DNA of 64,000 nt from Rotaria sordida. Taxonomy: Eukaryota; Rotifera; Eurotatoria; Philodinida; Philodinidae. The stretch spans positions 1 through 64,000 of the forward strand of contig CAJNOL010000780.1 of NCBI GenBank assembly GCA_905250125.1, in the 5' to 3' direction. Numbering within the stretch: the first letter of the stretch is position 1; each line of letters opens with the position of its first letter. Positions 8,765 to 21,833 of the stretch are shown here, piece after piece. The notes under the pieces were generated by a model. The model saw only the letters and a list, made by a program, of their open reading frames with translations. It searched no databases and was not told the origin of the DNA. The position numbers and the translations under genes are program-made.

Positions 8765-10993
8765 TCAAATTACATCTTGACTTGTATTGTTTGTTTTTGC
8801 TTCATTTTGATCAGATTTTTCTATTGATTTACTATCTGTAATATCATTCTCATTCATCTTTACTATTTCTTCACCATTATGTTTATGTTCATCGGTAGCA
8901 ATATTTGTTTCATGATTTTCTTTCGATTCTGATATTGCAGATGCACCTGAAAAATTCTAATCATTTTATAGAATTTCAAAAGTTTATAACAAACGTTTTT
9001 TTCGTTTGGTATTAGTTGATATTTGATCATTAGACAAACGTTTATTTGAAGGTTTTTTACTAGGTGTATTAACATAATCTAAGTCATGTTCATCTTTATT
9101 ATTCTAAAATAAATACTTCATTGAAATTTGTTTTTTTTTGCAAGATATTAATTTACTTCAATTTTTATTTCTTGATCAGTATCAATAGATTCTTTTGAAT
9201 TAGTACTGCGTTTTTTCATAGTACGTATTGTTGATTTTTTTCCTGGTATACGTTTTCCTTCATCAATTGGTTCGATTAAAAATTTTAAAATTCGTTCAGC
9301 ATGATCAATATTACGACCTGTTGCTGGTAGACCAAGAATATTCGAAATTGATTTTAATTGATCTTTTTTTAATCTAATTTAACAAAAAAAAATACGTTAT
9401 TTCAATAAAAATAATTAGAATTATTCTACTTTATTAAATTATTGAAATGCTTTTGATATTCATCACTATTATGTCGAAATTCAAATCCTTTAAATTCTCG
9501 AAGATTTTTTCGAATATTTGCTTTATTCTTAAAAACAAAAAAAATCGTTTTATTTTGGTTGATACTTTGTTTTTTATTATTATTCTTACTCCTCGTCGAC
9601 CAAAACAAATATTACGCATTCGAGATAAAGCATCAGTTGAAGCATGAGTTATTTGATAATTAACTAAATAGGAATTATTTTAGAAAATAAATTTAATTAA
9701 TGTTCAACGTACTATATTCAATTTCACCTAATGGTTTACCATGACCCTAAATAACAAAAAAAGTTTAAATTTATTTATTATACAATTTGAACAATCGTCA
9801 AACCGTAGCCACAAACTAATGAAAAAAGAGAATTTTGAGCAATATATAGATCTAACAAGGGACGTCCAGCAGCTAGTGGCCATCTGATTCAAAAATTTCG
9901 GAGTCGAACCTTTCAGAGCCGAGAGGATCTGGGGCTATGTGCATTACGTACGTCTAAACGAGTTATGAATACTCTAAAGAGAGTTCAAGCTCTTAGCTTA
10001 TTGTTACCGAGATACGGTACTTTTACCATAGGTTTTTTATTGAATGCCATGGTTACAGATAAACTGATTTTCGAATTTCAATGTAAAACTTTGCATAGAG
10101 ACAGGCCGTAATGAGAACAGTCCTTTGCAAATGCTTTAGATCTTGTCATTGTTTCTATTCTAAGATACAACTCATATACATTGGTAGATGCGATGTTCTT
10201 ATCTCAGGATAGAAGCAAATCAAAAGACTTAAAAGTTTTAAGGCGAAATTCGAAAATCGGTTTTTCTGTTACCATGGCATCCATTTAAAAAATACCGTAA
10301 AAATGTAATATCTCGGCAGCAATAAACTAAGATGCCTAGTCTACATGATGCACATAGTCCTGACTCATTGTGAGATTTTCTTCGTGAGTTTTACTCAGTA
10401 ACTTCTAGGATTTTGCTTTCTTTTTTAGATATGTCTGTAAATGACAGTAGGTGCTTGAATGCTAAAAAGAACGGATGTTATTTAACAATCGAAGGGAGAA
10501 ATTCGATGAAATCTGTTTTATTTTTTAGATTATTTTATCAATAAATAAATTTACCTTAGGAATAGATAATTCTTTTTTTGTTGGTAGTGATTCAGATATT
10601 TCAAGACGTAATGTTGGTTTTCTTGAACGTTTTCCATTAACAACCATTGATTGTTCGAAAAATGATTGTGCATCAAGTTCATTTTCTTTTAATTCACTTT
10701 CTGATATAGATGAAATATCATGTTTTTCTTTTTCATTACCATTTTCAAGCTTTTCAATATTCTTTTGTTCATCATCTTTTGATACATCTGCTTCTTCAGA
10801 AGAAACAACGACAGCTGTTTCGTCTTCATTTTTTGTATTGATTTCAGCTGATGATTTTTCTTTTGTTTCCTCTATCGTTGTTTTTTCCTTCATAGAAAAA
10901 TGTAGCATAAAAACATAAAAACGAAATTCTTTGACTTACTTCTTCATTTGTAGAAGTTTCTTTGTTGATATTTAAATCGCTTGCGCTTGTCAT
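8765..10993 (-). CDS. DEK: DEK chromatin protein
   Basis: Eight exons (10993-10940, 10887-10555, 9746-9713, 9663-9590, 9527-9430, 9373-9157, 9103-8995, 8946-8765) join in frame to 366 residues, close to human DEK (375). DEK is a nuclear DNA-binding chromatin architectural protein. After an acidic/Ser-rich N-terminus comes the DEK core from about residue 120: NGKRSRKPTLRLE, GHGKPLGEIEY, then ALSRMRNICFGRRG, IRKNLREFKGFEF and a SAP-like segment with NIDHAERILKFLIEP. A basic Lys/Ser/Thr-rich tail follows. The C-terminal DEK_C helical domain of vertebrate DEK is not evident. The 808-bp intron 2 holds a long inverted repeat. The ATG lies 8 nt after a TTTTAAG acceptor-like site. Confidence 0.9.
9931..10360. 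repeat. Long imperfect inverted repeat in DEK intron 2
   Basis: The left arm 9931-10080 and right arm 10242-10360 are diverged reverse complements. Paired blocks include GGGCTATGTGC with its complement near 10350, TTATTGTTACCGAGATA with its complement near 10312, and TGCCATGGTTACAG with its complement near 10268. The spacer is about 160 bp. It looks like an old foldback element; no target duplication was identified. Confidence 0.6.
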
Positions 10994-11106
10994 GCTTTCT
11001 CCTTAAAATTTATCGATAGAACTAAATGACTTTATCAACTTATTTTCTCTTCGTTCTTCCTCTATAATGCTGCTAAATACCAAGAGACAAATCAGATCAA
11101 TATATA

Positions 11107-11145
<39 letters not shown>

Positions 11146-14060
11146 GATAGATGGAGCATTAATACATAATTAAAAAGACACGTGTTCTGATAACAAAACA
11201 GCACTGTAAATGATATAGAACGGTCAAAACAGGCGTGTTTACACCGCTGTTTTCCGTAAGCTCGTAGGCGAAATACTGTGAAAATTAATACAATAAAACG
11301 CTGTTTTCGATGATCGGAATGATCATCCTGTGGAATGAGGTTTGAATTATGCTATTAAGATTTCATTATACTAAAAAAAACTTAGTCTTGCATATCTCTA
11401 ATTAAGACATACTCTAATCGATTTTTGTCTCAATCTTTCTATGTAATGCTTGGAGTATGTGTTAAATAAATGAGTGTATTTGGACGAAAACATGAAAGAA
11501 TTTCACAGAACAGGCGTTTTAAAAAAGAATGTGACAACAGAAGATAGTGAAGATTGTATCATATTCTGTGTGGATCTTAGTGCATTTTAAGTATGCCAAT
11601 AAAATCTTGAAATTGATTATATTTTTATTTATTATTTGTTGATCATTTCAATATCTTGATTTATGATATATCTACGAAGGATGTCCAACGCTTAGTCTTT
11701 AATATCATAGTTGTCATATAATTAGCTTGAAGTCGAATCCATATACGTAACCCTCGATAAATGAGAAAGAGCCTCGTCATAATCTAAAGTACAGAACAAA
11801 AAAGAAAACTCATCATGACATTTAGAAAAAATATGCTTGAACACGTCTGTTTTTTAGTTAGTATAATTGGAATACTCGTTGACTTTGCCAACACTAACTA
11901 TGAATGTTCTTGATCTTCTTTATTGTGTCAGTACAAACATGAGAATTTACAAAATATGTTAATAGAAGTTTTGCTTGAATTGATCTTAAAATGAATCTTA
12001 ATTTTGTCGATAGTTAACATAAATATTTACTTAGAGAGTTATTCTTCGAACTATGTACATGATACGTAATCATCAGATTTGCTATAAACCTTCATTATTG
12101 TTTTCTACATTGATATCAATCTTTGAATACGATCTTTTGTTTGGTTTGTTTATTTACCATGTAAATCTTATTCCTTTGACCACAAAAAAATTTCTTTATA
12201 AAATGAGTGTAATATTTTGCTATATATTCTTATGTATTCCTTGTTACTTATTTTTTAAAGCAAGTGAAATACTTATATCAATTCATATATATGAAACTAC
12301 TTCTTTAATACGTATTATTTTTACTTTTGTTGTCATATCAATTTTTTAACTGAGACAAAAAATTACTTGAACAAAATCATAGTAAAATAGATGATATATT
12401 TTTCATTAATGTTCTATCATGACATTGAGTGCAATTCTGTCTACAGACTGTGCTACATAGTTGAATGAAGTGATGGTTATTTGATTATTTATATGCGATG
12501 TGTCCATTGTTCATAGGTGTTTATATCGACATGTATCTATTTCACATGAATTAGTCGATCATAAAAGCCATTCGTAGGTAGTAATGTTGAATATCTTAAC
12601 ATACTTGAATAGAATTTTCGTGTGAACTTTTCAATAGATTTCTTTGTTAGTTATAATCGACTTTTAAATTTCATGTATAATACTTAAACAAAATTTTTGT
12701 ATGAATCATTTATTTTTCGTAAACTGAAATATAGGTGGCTCGTCAGCACGCTTCTACCGCTTGCTCCCGTCAATGGAACGAAAAGCAAAAATAACCGTCC
12801 ATGTGGTGCATTACAATCGTGATCGATTTTATGTAGCAATAGTAGAAGAATGATCGTCACCACGATCAACTCTTATGTAAACAGACATTGCATTAGAAAA
12901 AGAACCATAGTGATGGTCAATTCGATCTGAATGAGATGAGCGATGACTGACGGATGAGACAATGACTACAATATTATTTGTTTGACAGAGAAAATGCATT
13001 ATATATATATATATAATTACGTATGCGTACAGTTGTTCATTCTATCTCATTTCGTCCCAATTGTTAATCTCGGAAGTTGTTCTTTTCAATTCATATTTCT
13101 ACATGGATTCCATGGCGAACAAAGTCCATGACTCAGCTATTCGCCATATTCTTGTATTATCTCGTCCACTTCGAATAATGCGCTAGCCTCTTTCCTACTT
13201 CAGCACCATTGGCATCCGCTGGTACTTCAAATCACACGGCTTATTCTTATGCAAATAATTGAACATATATGTATCACATCGACCTTTTGGCAAAAAGATG
13301 TTTGCTGAATTAGCCGGAATAGGCCTGAAAAACTCTTCGTGGAACGCGAGCGGGACAGAACAGCTTCTCATTGTCCCGTCAGCACTCTGTTTATCGGATA
13401 AGTTGAATTCTTTTTCAGTTGTATGTTCATCGATCATTTAATCGTACCTATGAGTTTTTCTTCCAAATGAACAGTATATTAAAATAAGATTTTGATATAC
13501 TGCATTATTATTCTTTCTTGAGATGTTATTTTAAAACAACCAAAATATTTGAATTGAATATTCATAAAACTTACCGATAAGCTGTAGATTTCTTGAGTAC
13601 AACATAGTTAAGCTGAATTGTTGATTTGAATTAATAATAAAAATTTAATGCAAATATTAAATTAGTTGCTTATTTTTCTTTTGCAAGAATAGTATTAATG
13701 ATTCTGAATAGTCATAAGTTACAGATGTCGCTTATAGTTAGATATATACATTGCTATTCTGTAAACAGGATCTTAGTATAAATTAGGTCTTAATTAGTAA
13801 AACAAAACTTCTTTTTTTTCTTGTTAAAAATCATACTGTAGTTTTTTTACTTTTTATAAACTTTTTATTGATTGGTTACGATAAGCTCGAAATAGTCACA
13901 CGTCAATAGTAAGAATTGGAAATCTATTTATAATTTTTCTTTTCTTCCCAGATTATTGCATATATATGTATGTGCATACTTTAATTTTTTGATAAATTAA
14001 AAAAAAAATTAAAATTTTCTATATGATAGCTGTTTAAATATTATTCGGATATGAAACATA
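10994..14060. other. Intergenic region between divergent DEK and RNF34/RFFL-like genes
   Basis: About 3 kb separate the two divergently oriented genes, so both promoters should lie here. A TA-rich microsatellite sits at 11100-11146 and a shorter one at 12993-13013. ORFs at 12053-12349 (+, hydrophobic) and 13195-13437 (-) have no supporting domain, splice or start context. I see no RNA gene. Confidence 0.5.
11100..11146. repeat. TA microsatellite
   Basis: A run of alternating TA of about 30 nt is framed by ATGTACATA and ATGTATATG imperfect units, just upstream of the DEK start. Confidence 0.85.
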
Positions 14061-15888
14061 ATGCCATCCTCAACACATTCAACAACATCGAACGATCAAT
14101 GTGAACATTGCCATAGTGCATATACATTAATTAAAAAAAAAGTAAAATCTAATGAATCAAATATAATTAATTTCACTTTTTGTTTTTTTGTTTTTCAGAA
14201 AATTTGTGCCGTTTGTCGTCAATATTATTGTGGAAATTGTGCACCACGTGAACGTTATCTTAATCATTCCTATCGTATTTGTCTTATTTGTCAATTAATA
14301 TCTAATAATTCCACAACAAATGATCAATTACTTGAATTAAAAGTAAAACATTTAAGAAATTATTTACAAGCAAAAGATATTTCACATAATACTTGTACTG
14401 AAAAACAAGAACTTGTCGATTTAATAATACGTAGTCGACATTTACCATTTTCAAATTTACTTAATCAACAAACAGATACTTCTTCAATAATAGATAATAC
14501 AACATTTAATCAATCTTCAACATCAAATAATTCTTCACCATCAACATCATCAATGCATTCATCAAAATCTGGACCATTTACAAATTTACAACAAACAGTA
14601 TCATCATTTGCTAATCAAATGAATAATTTTGCTTCAAATGTACAAGATTATGTTACAAATACAGTATCCGATGTTATAAATCATACATTTGGTGATGAAC
14701 CACAACAAACAACAACAGCTTCTAATAATCCTAATCGTGGAACATCACCTAGTAGTTCTACTCATACAACAACAANNNNNNNNNNTCCTAATCGTGGAAC
14801 ATCACCTAGTAGTTCTACTCATACAACAACAAATAGACCGACGCCAACTAATACACAACAACAACGAAGACCTCCACCATCTGCATCAGCAACTGCTAGT
14901 TCGAAATCGGTTGGTTAATTATGTGTTTTTATTTTTTCGAAAATAATATTTATTTTTTTTTAGACTACAAATCAACAAATACGTCGAAAATCTCTAAGTG
15001 AAATAAATAATGAAGAAAATATTGAAGATTTAAATATACGTGAATTAAAAGAACTTTTAGCAGCAAATTTTGTTGATTTTAAAGGTTGTATTGAAAAAAG
15101 TGAATTAATTGATAAAGTTCGACGACTTTATCGTGATCGACAAAATGAAAAAAATAAAGGTATATTAATCAAATTTTTTTTTCTTTTAATTAAATTAAAA
15201 ACATATCTTTTTTTTTAGCAAAAGAACTTAATGATCTAACAGTAGGTGATAGTGAACTATGTAAAATATGTATGGATGCTATTGTTGATTGTGTCTTCTT
15301 AGATTGTGGTCATATGGTAAGTTGATATACAATAAAAAATTTGGTAGCACTATAAGAAAATAAGATAGTGAAAAGATGTTTTATATAAAGAAAAATAATA
15401 AATAATTGATTATTTCCTATAGAATTTTATTCTGAGTGATCGGCACGATATTTTCGAACTAATCTGTCTAGTTCCAACCATTGAAACTTAATGAATTTTG
15501 TTTTTCTTTCTTTCTTTTATTTGCATAATAATTACGCTACATATTTTTCGTGGTAGGCTTTTTTTATTACTATTTTCAATAATTATGTTAAATCAATATT
15601 GACAATGTTTTATGTACCGTATATGAATCAAATATGCGACACTGCTCTTTTACTCCGAAGGTCTAATTATTATTGTAAAAAAAAAAAGAGTATCTAGATA
15701 AAATATTGAGAGTATTGATGTTAGGATTTAAATTAGGATATTTTGTTTTAAAAGATTAAGTAAGTATAAAAAAATCCTTTTTTCTTATTTTCGTTTAGGT
15801 AACATGTGTCAAATGTGGTAAATTGCTTGCCGAATGTCCTATTTGTCGATCGAATATTGTGCGTGTAGTACGCGTTTTTAAATCATAA
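14061..15888 (+). CDS. RNF34/RFFL: FYVE-like/SAP/RING E3 ubiquitin ligase, RNF34/RFFL family
   Basis: Five exons (14061-14141, 14199-14909, 14964-15159, 15219-15316, 15799-15888) give 391 residues as assembled. Zinc ligands of the FYVE-like finger are C14, C17, C30, C33, C38, C41, C55 and C58. SAP-like helices follow near 71-110 and 275-320. The C-terminal RING has C344, C347, C359, H361, C365, C368, C375 and C378 and ends VRVFKS, closely matching vertebrate RNF34/RFFL (CARP) ligases, which ubiquitinate caspase-8/10, p53-pathway and endosomal proteins. Intron 1 is 57 nt with no stop, so an unspliced read stays in frame. Residues about 130-260 are Ser/Thr/Asn-rich linker containing the assembly gap. 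Intron 4 (482 bp) holds nothing recognised. Confidence 0.92.
14729..14832. other. 10-N assembly gap flanked by identical 47-bp copies
   Basis: N occupies 14776-14785. The 47 nt before the gap (14729-14775) and the 47 nt after it (14786-14832) are identical. One copy plus the gap is 57 nt, or 19 codons, so the coding frame holds either way. This is what unmerged overlapping contig ends look like, but a true tandem repeat is possible. Confidence 0.9.
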
Positions 15889-17702
15889 ATTATATTTTTG
15901 TCGTATTTAAAAAGTAACTTTTTCTTTTTCTTTTTTTTTTGTATTTGTACATTTATTTTGAAAGAAGAATATTATTTCTCTCGAACTGTGAATGAGATTA
16001 TTTTACAATTCAAACTCGAAGGTAGTAAAAGATACCATTACTAAAAGTATTTGTTTTCTTTTTTTTTCTCGCAAGTATTATTATGTCTAAGATTAATCTA
16101 GACGAATAATTTCAAAGAAACATCAGTCATATCCCTCCATAAATTTCATAGTGTACTCGATAACACCATTGAATAATATATGGAATATACAAAAATATAT
16201 ATCCATCGGATGCTCTATTATATAACAAAAATCTAACGAGAACCAATATTTCAACGTAGTTGTTATAGTTATTTTATTTTTTTTTTGATTAATTATTTTC
16301 AACATATTACAAGATTGAATGATATAATCTGGAAAAGATTAATTGAAAATTTCGAAATAAGACTTTCGTAAGTTTATAATTATCGTATAGCATTCATTCA
16401 AAAAAAGAACATATATATATAACTTTAATATTAGATGAGTATCTCTTTTTCATGTAAATTTTTTTTTTCACGACTATGTACCTCATTGTAATAGCTGTAG
16501 GCAGTTTTTGTTTGATCACTTACATGCTGACATATCTGCTGTATAATAGTCATCTACGTATTCTCTATTCTGTTTTGTTATTCATATATTGTTCGTTGTC
16601 CTGAACATTTGATTATCGATGATTTTCAGCAGCTATGCTTTGAATGATATTGAAAATATGAAATCGAATATTTATTGATAAAGTCTGTCTTGGAATCACA
16701 AATAATGCATAAAGGAATTTAATGAATACTTCGGTATGTTATCAATTAGATTATTATCGAATACTCATTCGAGCTAGCCTTTCGTTTAGCCACTGAGACT
16801 TAGACTTTTTTTTATGATAGTTCGTCAATGATTAATATAAGAGTGTATCTGTAGGAAAGCTAAAATATATGAGATTAATCGAAAATTATTTCATATGAAA
16901 TTCTGTATATCATTGAGAAACATAAGATGTTTTAAATTTTAGAATAATGATTTCTTTTACCAAAGAATTACGTCTGAAGGAGAGATTGTCTTGGTTTCGA
17001 GTTTGTTTATTTGAATAAAACTTTATTAAAAATAATTTTTCTTAGCTCAATATTTCTTGACTGAATATTGGTTTTTCTCTTCAAATCTGAAATTATAATA
17101 AATTCAATCACGTTATATAAAAATAGTTGAAGCTCTTAATTCTTTTCTTCATGATTAATCCAGTGAAAGTATGCAAATCTTGAAATATTTTTCTTTCTGT
17201 TGTACTTAAGGGTATCCCTCTTACCACTCGATTCCATGATAAAATATTTTTGTTTTTTTTATGATAATTGTACAGTCGGCAGTAGTTTTCATTTACTGAA
17301 TACATTTTGGGATCCAAGAATTGTCTTTAAACCTTAAAAAGATCGATTCTCGTTTTTCTCAAACTCAATTTTTCTTTAAAAAAACGTGCAGAAACGCTCC
17401 CATTTCTCCTGTCTAATACGTCCAATCGGACGGGCTGAAAATTTTTTCACGAGTACTATTCAATGTCTTTTTTCTGTTTCACAAAATATTGTTCTACTGA
17501 CTTTATTCGATGAACAAAAAGGTAAAAAACATCCACCTCAAACAGTGTCTAGTGTCAGTAAAATTATATCCAGTTCGATCGAATATAGCATTTTGAAGAA
17601 ACTGAGGCTCTATATTCTTCAAAAACTAATCTATATACATTTTGTTTTATTTTTAAATGATTTGATTATATAAAATAAATTTTTATTATTTCTAGAAAAA
17701 TA
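15889..17702. other. Intergenic region
   Basis: AT-rich, with no supported gene. Plus-strand ORF 17386-17673 lies directly before the SLC35E3 start and may be 5' UTR or chance. A strong acceptor-like TTATTTCTAG ends at 17695, 7-8 nt before the SLC35E3 ATG. Confidence 0.45.
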
Positions 17703-19268
17703 ATGTCTTATTCTTATCCTAGAAAAGATCATGAAAAAATTGATAATAAAGATACATCTATTCATGTTTCATCGAGTTATTCCGACAATAAATTACTATT
17801 ATCAACTAACACATCTGATTCATCATCTCAGGAAAAACAAATTGCTAATCAACATATTATAGGATCGTGTTTTTGGTCAACGTTTATCTTTTTAATAAAT
17901 TTTATTTCATCAATTCTTGTTATTAATTTATCTAAATGGTAAAAAAAAAGAAAATATTGAAAAAATCTTATAGAATTTTTTTTGTTATAATAGGATTTAT
18001 GTTAAACATCATTTTCCAAATTTAACATTGACAACAATAAATTTTTTTATATCATTTTTTCTCTTACTTCTTTGTCTACAAGCTAAATTATTTACATATG
18101 TACGTTTACCAATTCTAAATATGATACCTGTATCAATATGTTTTGGTGGTTTTATTGCATTTAGTAATCTTTCATTACAATATAATACTGTTGGAACATA
18201 TCAACTTATTAAATTACAAGTTACACCAAGTACGTTAGAATATGATTAAATTTATGTGAATTTTGTTTTCTATGATCAATTAATTCTTATTTTTAGAATT
18301 ATAATGTAAAACAAAAATTGTCTTTGAAGCTTTCTATTTGTTATTGATTAGGAATGTCGAGAAAGTGTTAAAGAAATTTATCTCTGATTCATAAATTTGT
18401 AAAAGTGTACCAATAAACTTGACTTATCAAATATATATAGTTACAATACCTTGCGGAGAAGAGAAGAGAGTAGATTTGAATCGAAAAAAAAACTGGTTAA
18501 TGATTAAATGAATGCAAATCAAGATAAAGAATCGATTGAAGAATTTCAAGTTCGCAAATCATATAAGCATTTCGGATAACATTGATAGAAACAGATTCAT
18601 CATTTATATTCTTACATATTAGAATGTTCTTGTTTTTTAGCTGTGATGCTTATTAGTTGGTTATTTTTTAAAGCACATTACACAATACCAATCGTTCTTT
18701 CTTTTATACCAGTTCTTGTTGGAACACTAATTAGTACTTGTTATGATTTACAATTTAATATGTTTGGTCTTTTCTGTAAGGTTTTATTTTTATTATTTTT
18801 TTCAAACATCGTTCAATTTATATTATTTAAGGTGCTCTTATATCTATATCATTTACTGCTATTTATCAAATACTTGTTGAACATTATCAAAAAGTATATA
18901 ATTGTGATGCATTACAATTATTATTTTATCAAGCACCACTTTCTGGTTTATTACTTTTATTTGTTGTACCATTTTTTGAACCTATAAGTAGTTTGAAAAA
19001 ATTTATGAATTATGATACAATTATGCTTATATTACTTTGTGGTATTATTGCTTTTTTTGTTAATATTAGTATTTTTTGGGTTATTGGTAATTTATCTGCT
19101 GTTGCTTATAATATGATTGGACATTCAAAAACTTTATTAATTATATTAGTTGGTTCAACTTTGTTTAATGAATCATTTAATCAGCAGCAAATATTTGGAT
19201 TAAGTTTTACAATGTTTGGTGTTTTTATTTATTCATATTTTAAATATATTAGAAAAATTACGAAATAA
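17703..19268 (+). CDS. SLC35E3: Nucleotide-sugar/triose-phosphate-type transporter SLC35E3
   Basis: Four exons (17703-17938, 17994-18229, 18641-18775, 18832-19268) join in frame to 347 residues. Segments match SLC35E3 in order: NLSKWIYVKHHFPNLTLTT, ICFGGFIAFSNLSLQYNTVG, TYQLIKLQVTP, DALQLLFYQAPLSGLLLLF, VPFFEP, IIAFFVNISIFWVIGNLSAV and AYNMIGHSKTLLIILVG. The family (TPT/EamA fold, about ten helices) sits in Golgi/ER membranes; the substrate of SLC35E3 is not settled. The N-terminus has about 55 polar Ser-rich residues before TM1, longer than in human. An AATAAA at 19279-19284 follows the stop by about 10 nt. Intron 2 is 411 bp without recognised content. Confidence 0.9.
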
Positions 19269-21833
19269 TTATAATGCTAATAAACTATATATTTTGTTTC
19301 TAGTCAGAAATCTATACATGTATAGAATAGATTTATTCGCTTAATGTGATAATATGTTTTGTTTTTTAATTGTTCAGATTCTTAATTCTTTTTCTGTTTT
19401 TGTTTTTACCAATCAATCATTGGATGTTACCGTATCTATTGGAAATAATAAAAAAAAAAAATACGAATCGTACACAATTGGTAGTTGGTCAATATTGATA
19501 GCTATTTAAACCTGTTCACGCCCAAAGTTAGGTACAGGACAGAAACAGTAATACAAGAAACTTACAAAAGACTTAGCCGATTTGAATCAAGCAGTTTCAT
19601 CTCAATTAAATAAATCAATGCATATATGCAGTACAGTGTTGTAATCGGTAACGGTAAACGGCCGGTTCGATAGAGAACTCTGCACTGATCGGTAGACATA
19701 ACTTGTTCTGTACCAACTGATAATAAGTTTTTCGAATTTTTGCATGTTTCTTTTCCCAAAAAAATTGGTCATAGGGGCGTTTTTTTCTCATATCAAACTA
19801 GTTTTACTAATGTAAATGATCATTTCTATGGAAAAAACATGGATTAGAATATTTCTATTAAGTGAATATTAATCAAAATACATCTAATATATTTTATTAA
19901 GATACTTCGATGTCAAGTTATATTATCGAAACAAAATGGAATCACTGTTCATCATTGTAATTTATTATATAGTTATCTTCATTTCGTATTATTTATATTA
20001 TATCTTTTATAGAGACACAATAGATGACGAAAATGAATCTATCGTGAGACACAGAGTACATCTACAGTTGATTCAGAATTTCTATGTCTGACGAACATTT
20101 CATTGGTATACAACCGTCATTATACATATAATAGCTACAGAAGTTGGCTTTGTGCAGGTTGCTAGACAATATTATAGCCTAATTAGCCATGGTATGATAA
20201 TTGGAAAATCATTAGAATATCATAACCTTACCATCTGATCTTTGAAAGGTTCAGAAAATGAATCACCTTCAAAGTATGACAGGTCATTGGTTCTTTTATA
20301 GATTTGTGTTCTCCACCGTCTTCTATCAATTGGTGAAAACCGCAGATCTCTAGCTATTTGTGTTCTTGAATTAGCCAAAAACAGTGGAGCACATTATGTT
20401 TCTAAATGGACATTACATTAAAGTGCGCACTGCACTTAATATTCAAACAAGAATTATTCATGATGAATTATATTCTGTTTGTGACGACGAAACTTCTTCT
20501 CTTCGGATAGTTGAAAGATGGTCTAAATGATTTTGTGAAAGCCGATAAGAGATTGAAGATGAAGCACGAGCTACTTGTTCTTCTATGTCGGTTTTTATTT
20601 CGGTGCCACTGCCTTTTGTATAGTCTAATCTGTATATACATAGACAACTACGCATTAGAGGAGACGAGAAAACCAAGAGAATATATGTTGAAGACAATAT
20701 GAACTAATGCAACTGTCGCATATGATAGCCAAACAGGTCTTATTGAAATTTTACTATTATGCTATTAGTTGAAGAATGACATAATAGCGCAGAGGAATAG
20801 AGCGTTGTTTTTACAATTCATGAATATAGAGAAGAAGTTACTTTAAGCTTTTTTTTATAAGGAATTAAATTACTACTGCCATTACTTTTGGTATGTCCTA
20901 GGTAGTTTCATCAATAAACGAAAAATACTGATATTCTTGGTACTTGGTCATTTCGAAAATGATTTATTACAACTGAACCATGGCTTAAAAATTTTCATAT
21001 GAGATATTGTTCACTTCTCTTATAAAATAGCATTAGTTGAGTCAAATCATACTGAAAAATTGAGGATTAGCAGGATAACATCGTTCTCTAACTTGTTGCT
21101 TTGCCTTCAGCGGTCTTGTCGTGGCTTGTGGCGAAAATTTTGTTATGTGCATTAGAAAGAACAAAACAAATTTTAACTTAAGCAGCGACACAAGCAGATG
21201 AAATTCTCTAATACTGCTGACCAATGAAAGGAATTAAATAGAAAGCAGTTAGATTGTCCTCTGTTGAGAAATCAATCAATTTTCTACGTTAAAAAGTTTT
21301 CATGTGAACTATAATTTTCGTAAAACTTTCCGCTACGCGCGGGTAGATTCTCATTCGATGATAGAAGTGGCGATAAAGATTTTCAATGAACAATAGTTCA
21401 TGCAATACAATCTACTTGCAATGATTGATTATGTACTGGAAAATCATATTCATGTCAATGTAAGTATTGTACAAAGAGCAACGATGAATATCTGTAAATG
21501 CATTTAGATGTATAAATATTTTTTTGTCTTCACAAAAACACCAAGAATACAAAAAGCATTATGTAAATGTTTTGACTGTATATTTTTTGAATCCTAATGA
21601 AAACAATTGAACAATATATAATCTTTTCCTTATTTTTATTCATTTCAATATAATATAGGTATATAAGGAAATAAGATAAGTAGCATGCAAAATGAAGGTT
21701 AACCTTCAGGTAAATAATAAGGTAAATTAATAAAGAGCATTTAAAATGACAAAATAAAATACACTAAAGGAGGAAAAAAAAACTTCGTTGTTTTTTCCCT
21801 ATTCTATGCATGTATATATATGTATACGTATAT
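19269..21833. other. Intergenic region between convergent SLC35E3 and lipid transfer protein genes
   Basis: About 2.5 kb of AT-rich DNA. Short overlapping ORFs at 20458-20702 and 21042-21224 show no domain. A minus-strand AATAAA (21635-21640) lies about 195 nt past the lipid-carrier stop and may serve as its poly(A) signal. Nothing else is supported. Confidence 0.5.
19279..19284 (+). terminator. Poly(A) signal of SLC35E3
   Basis: Canonical AATAAA immediately after the stop codon, followed by T-rich sequence. Confidence 0.55.

Noticed and set aside
12053..12349. 98-codon hydrophobic plus-strand ORF
   Set aside because: Hydrophobicity is expected from T-rich codons; no conserved motif, splice or homologous text.
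13195..13437. 80-codon minus-strand ORF with balanced composition
   Set aside because: Overlapped by an equal ORF on the other strand and no recognisable domain; left unannotated.
17386..17673. 95-codon ORF just upstream of SLC35E3 as an upstream exon or gene
   Set aside because: Does not resemble SLC35 N-termini and does not splice in frame; more likely leader or intergenic sequence.
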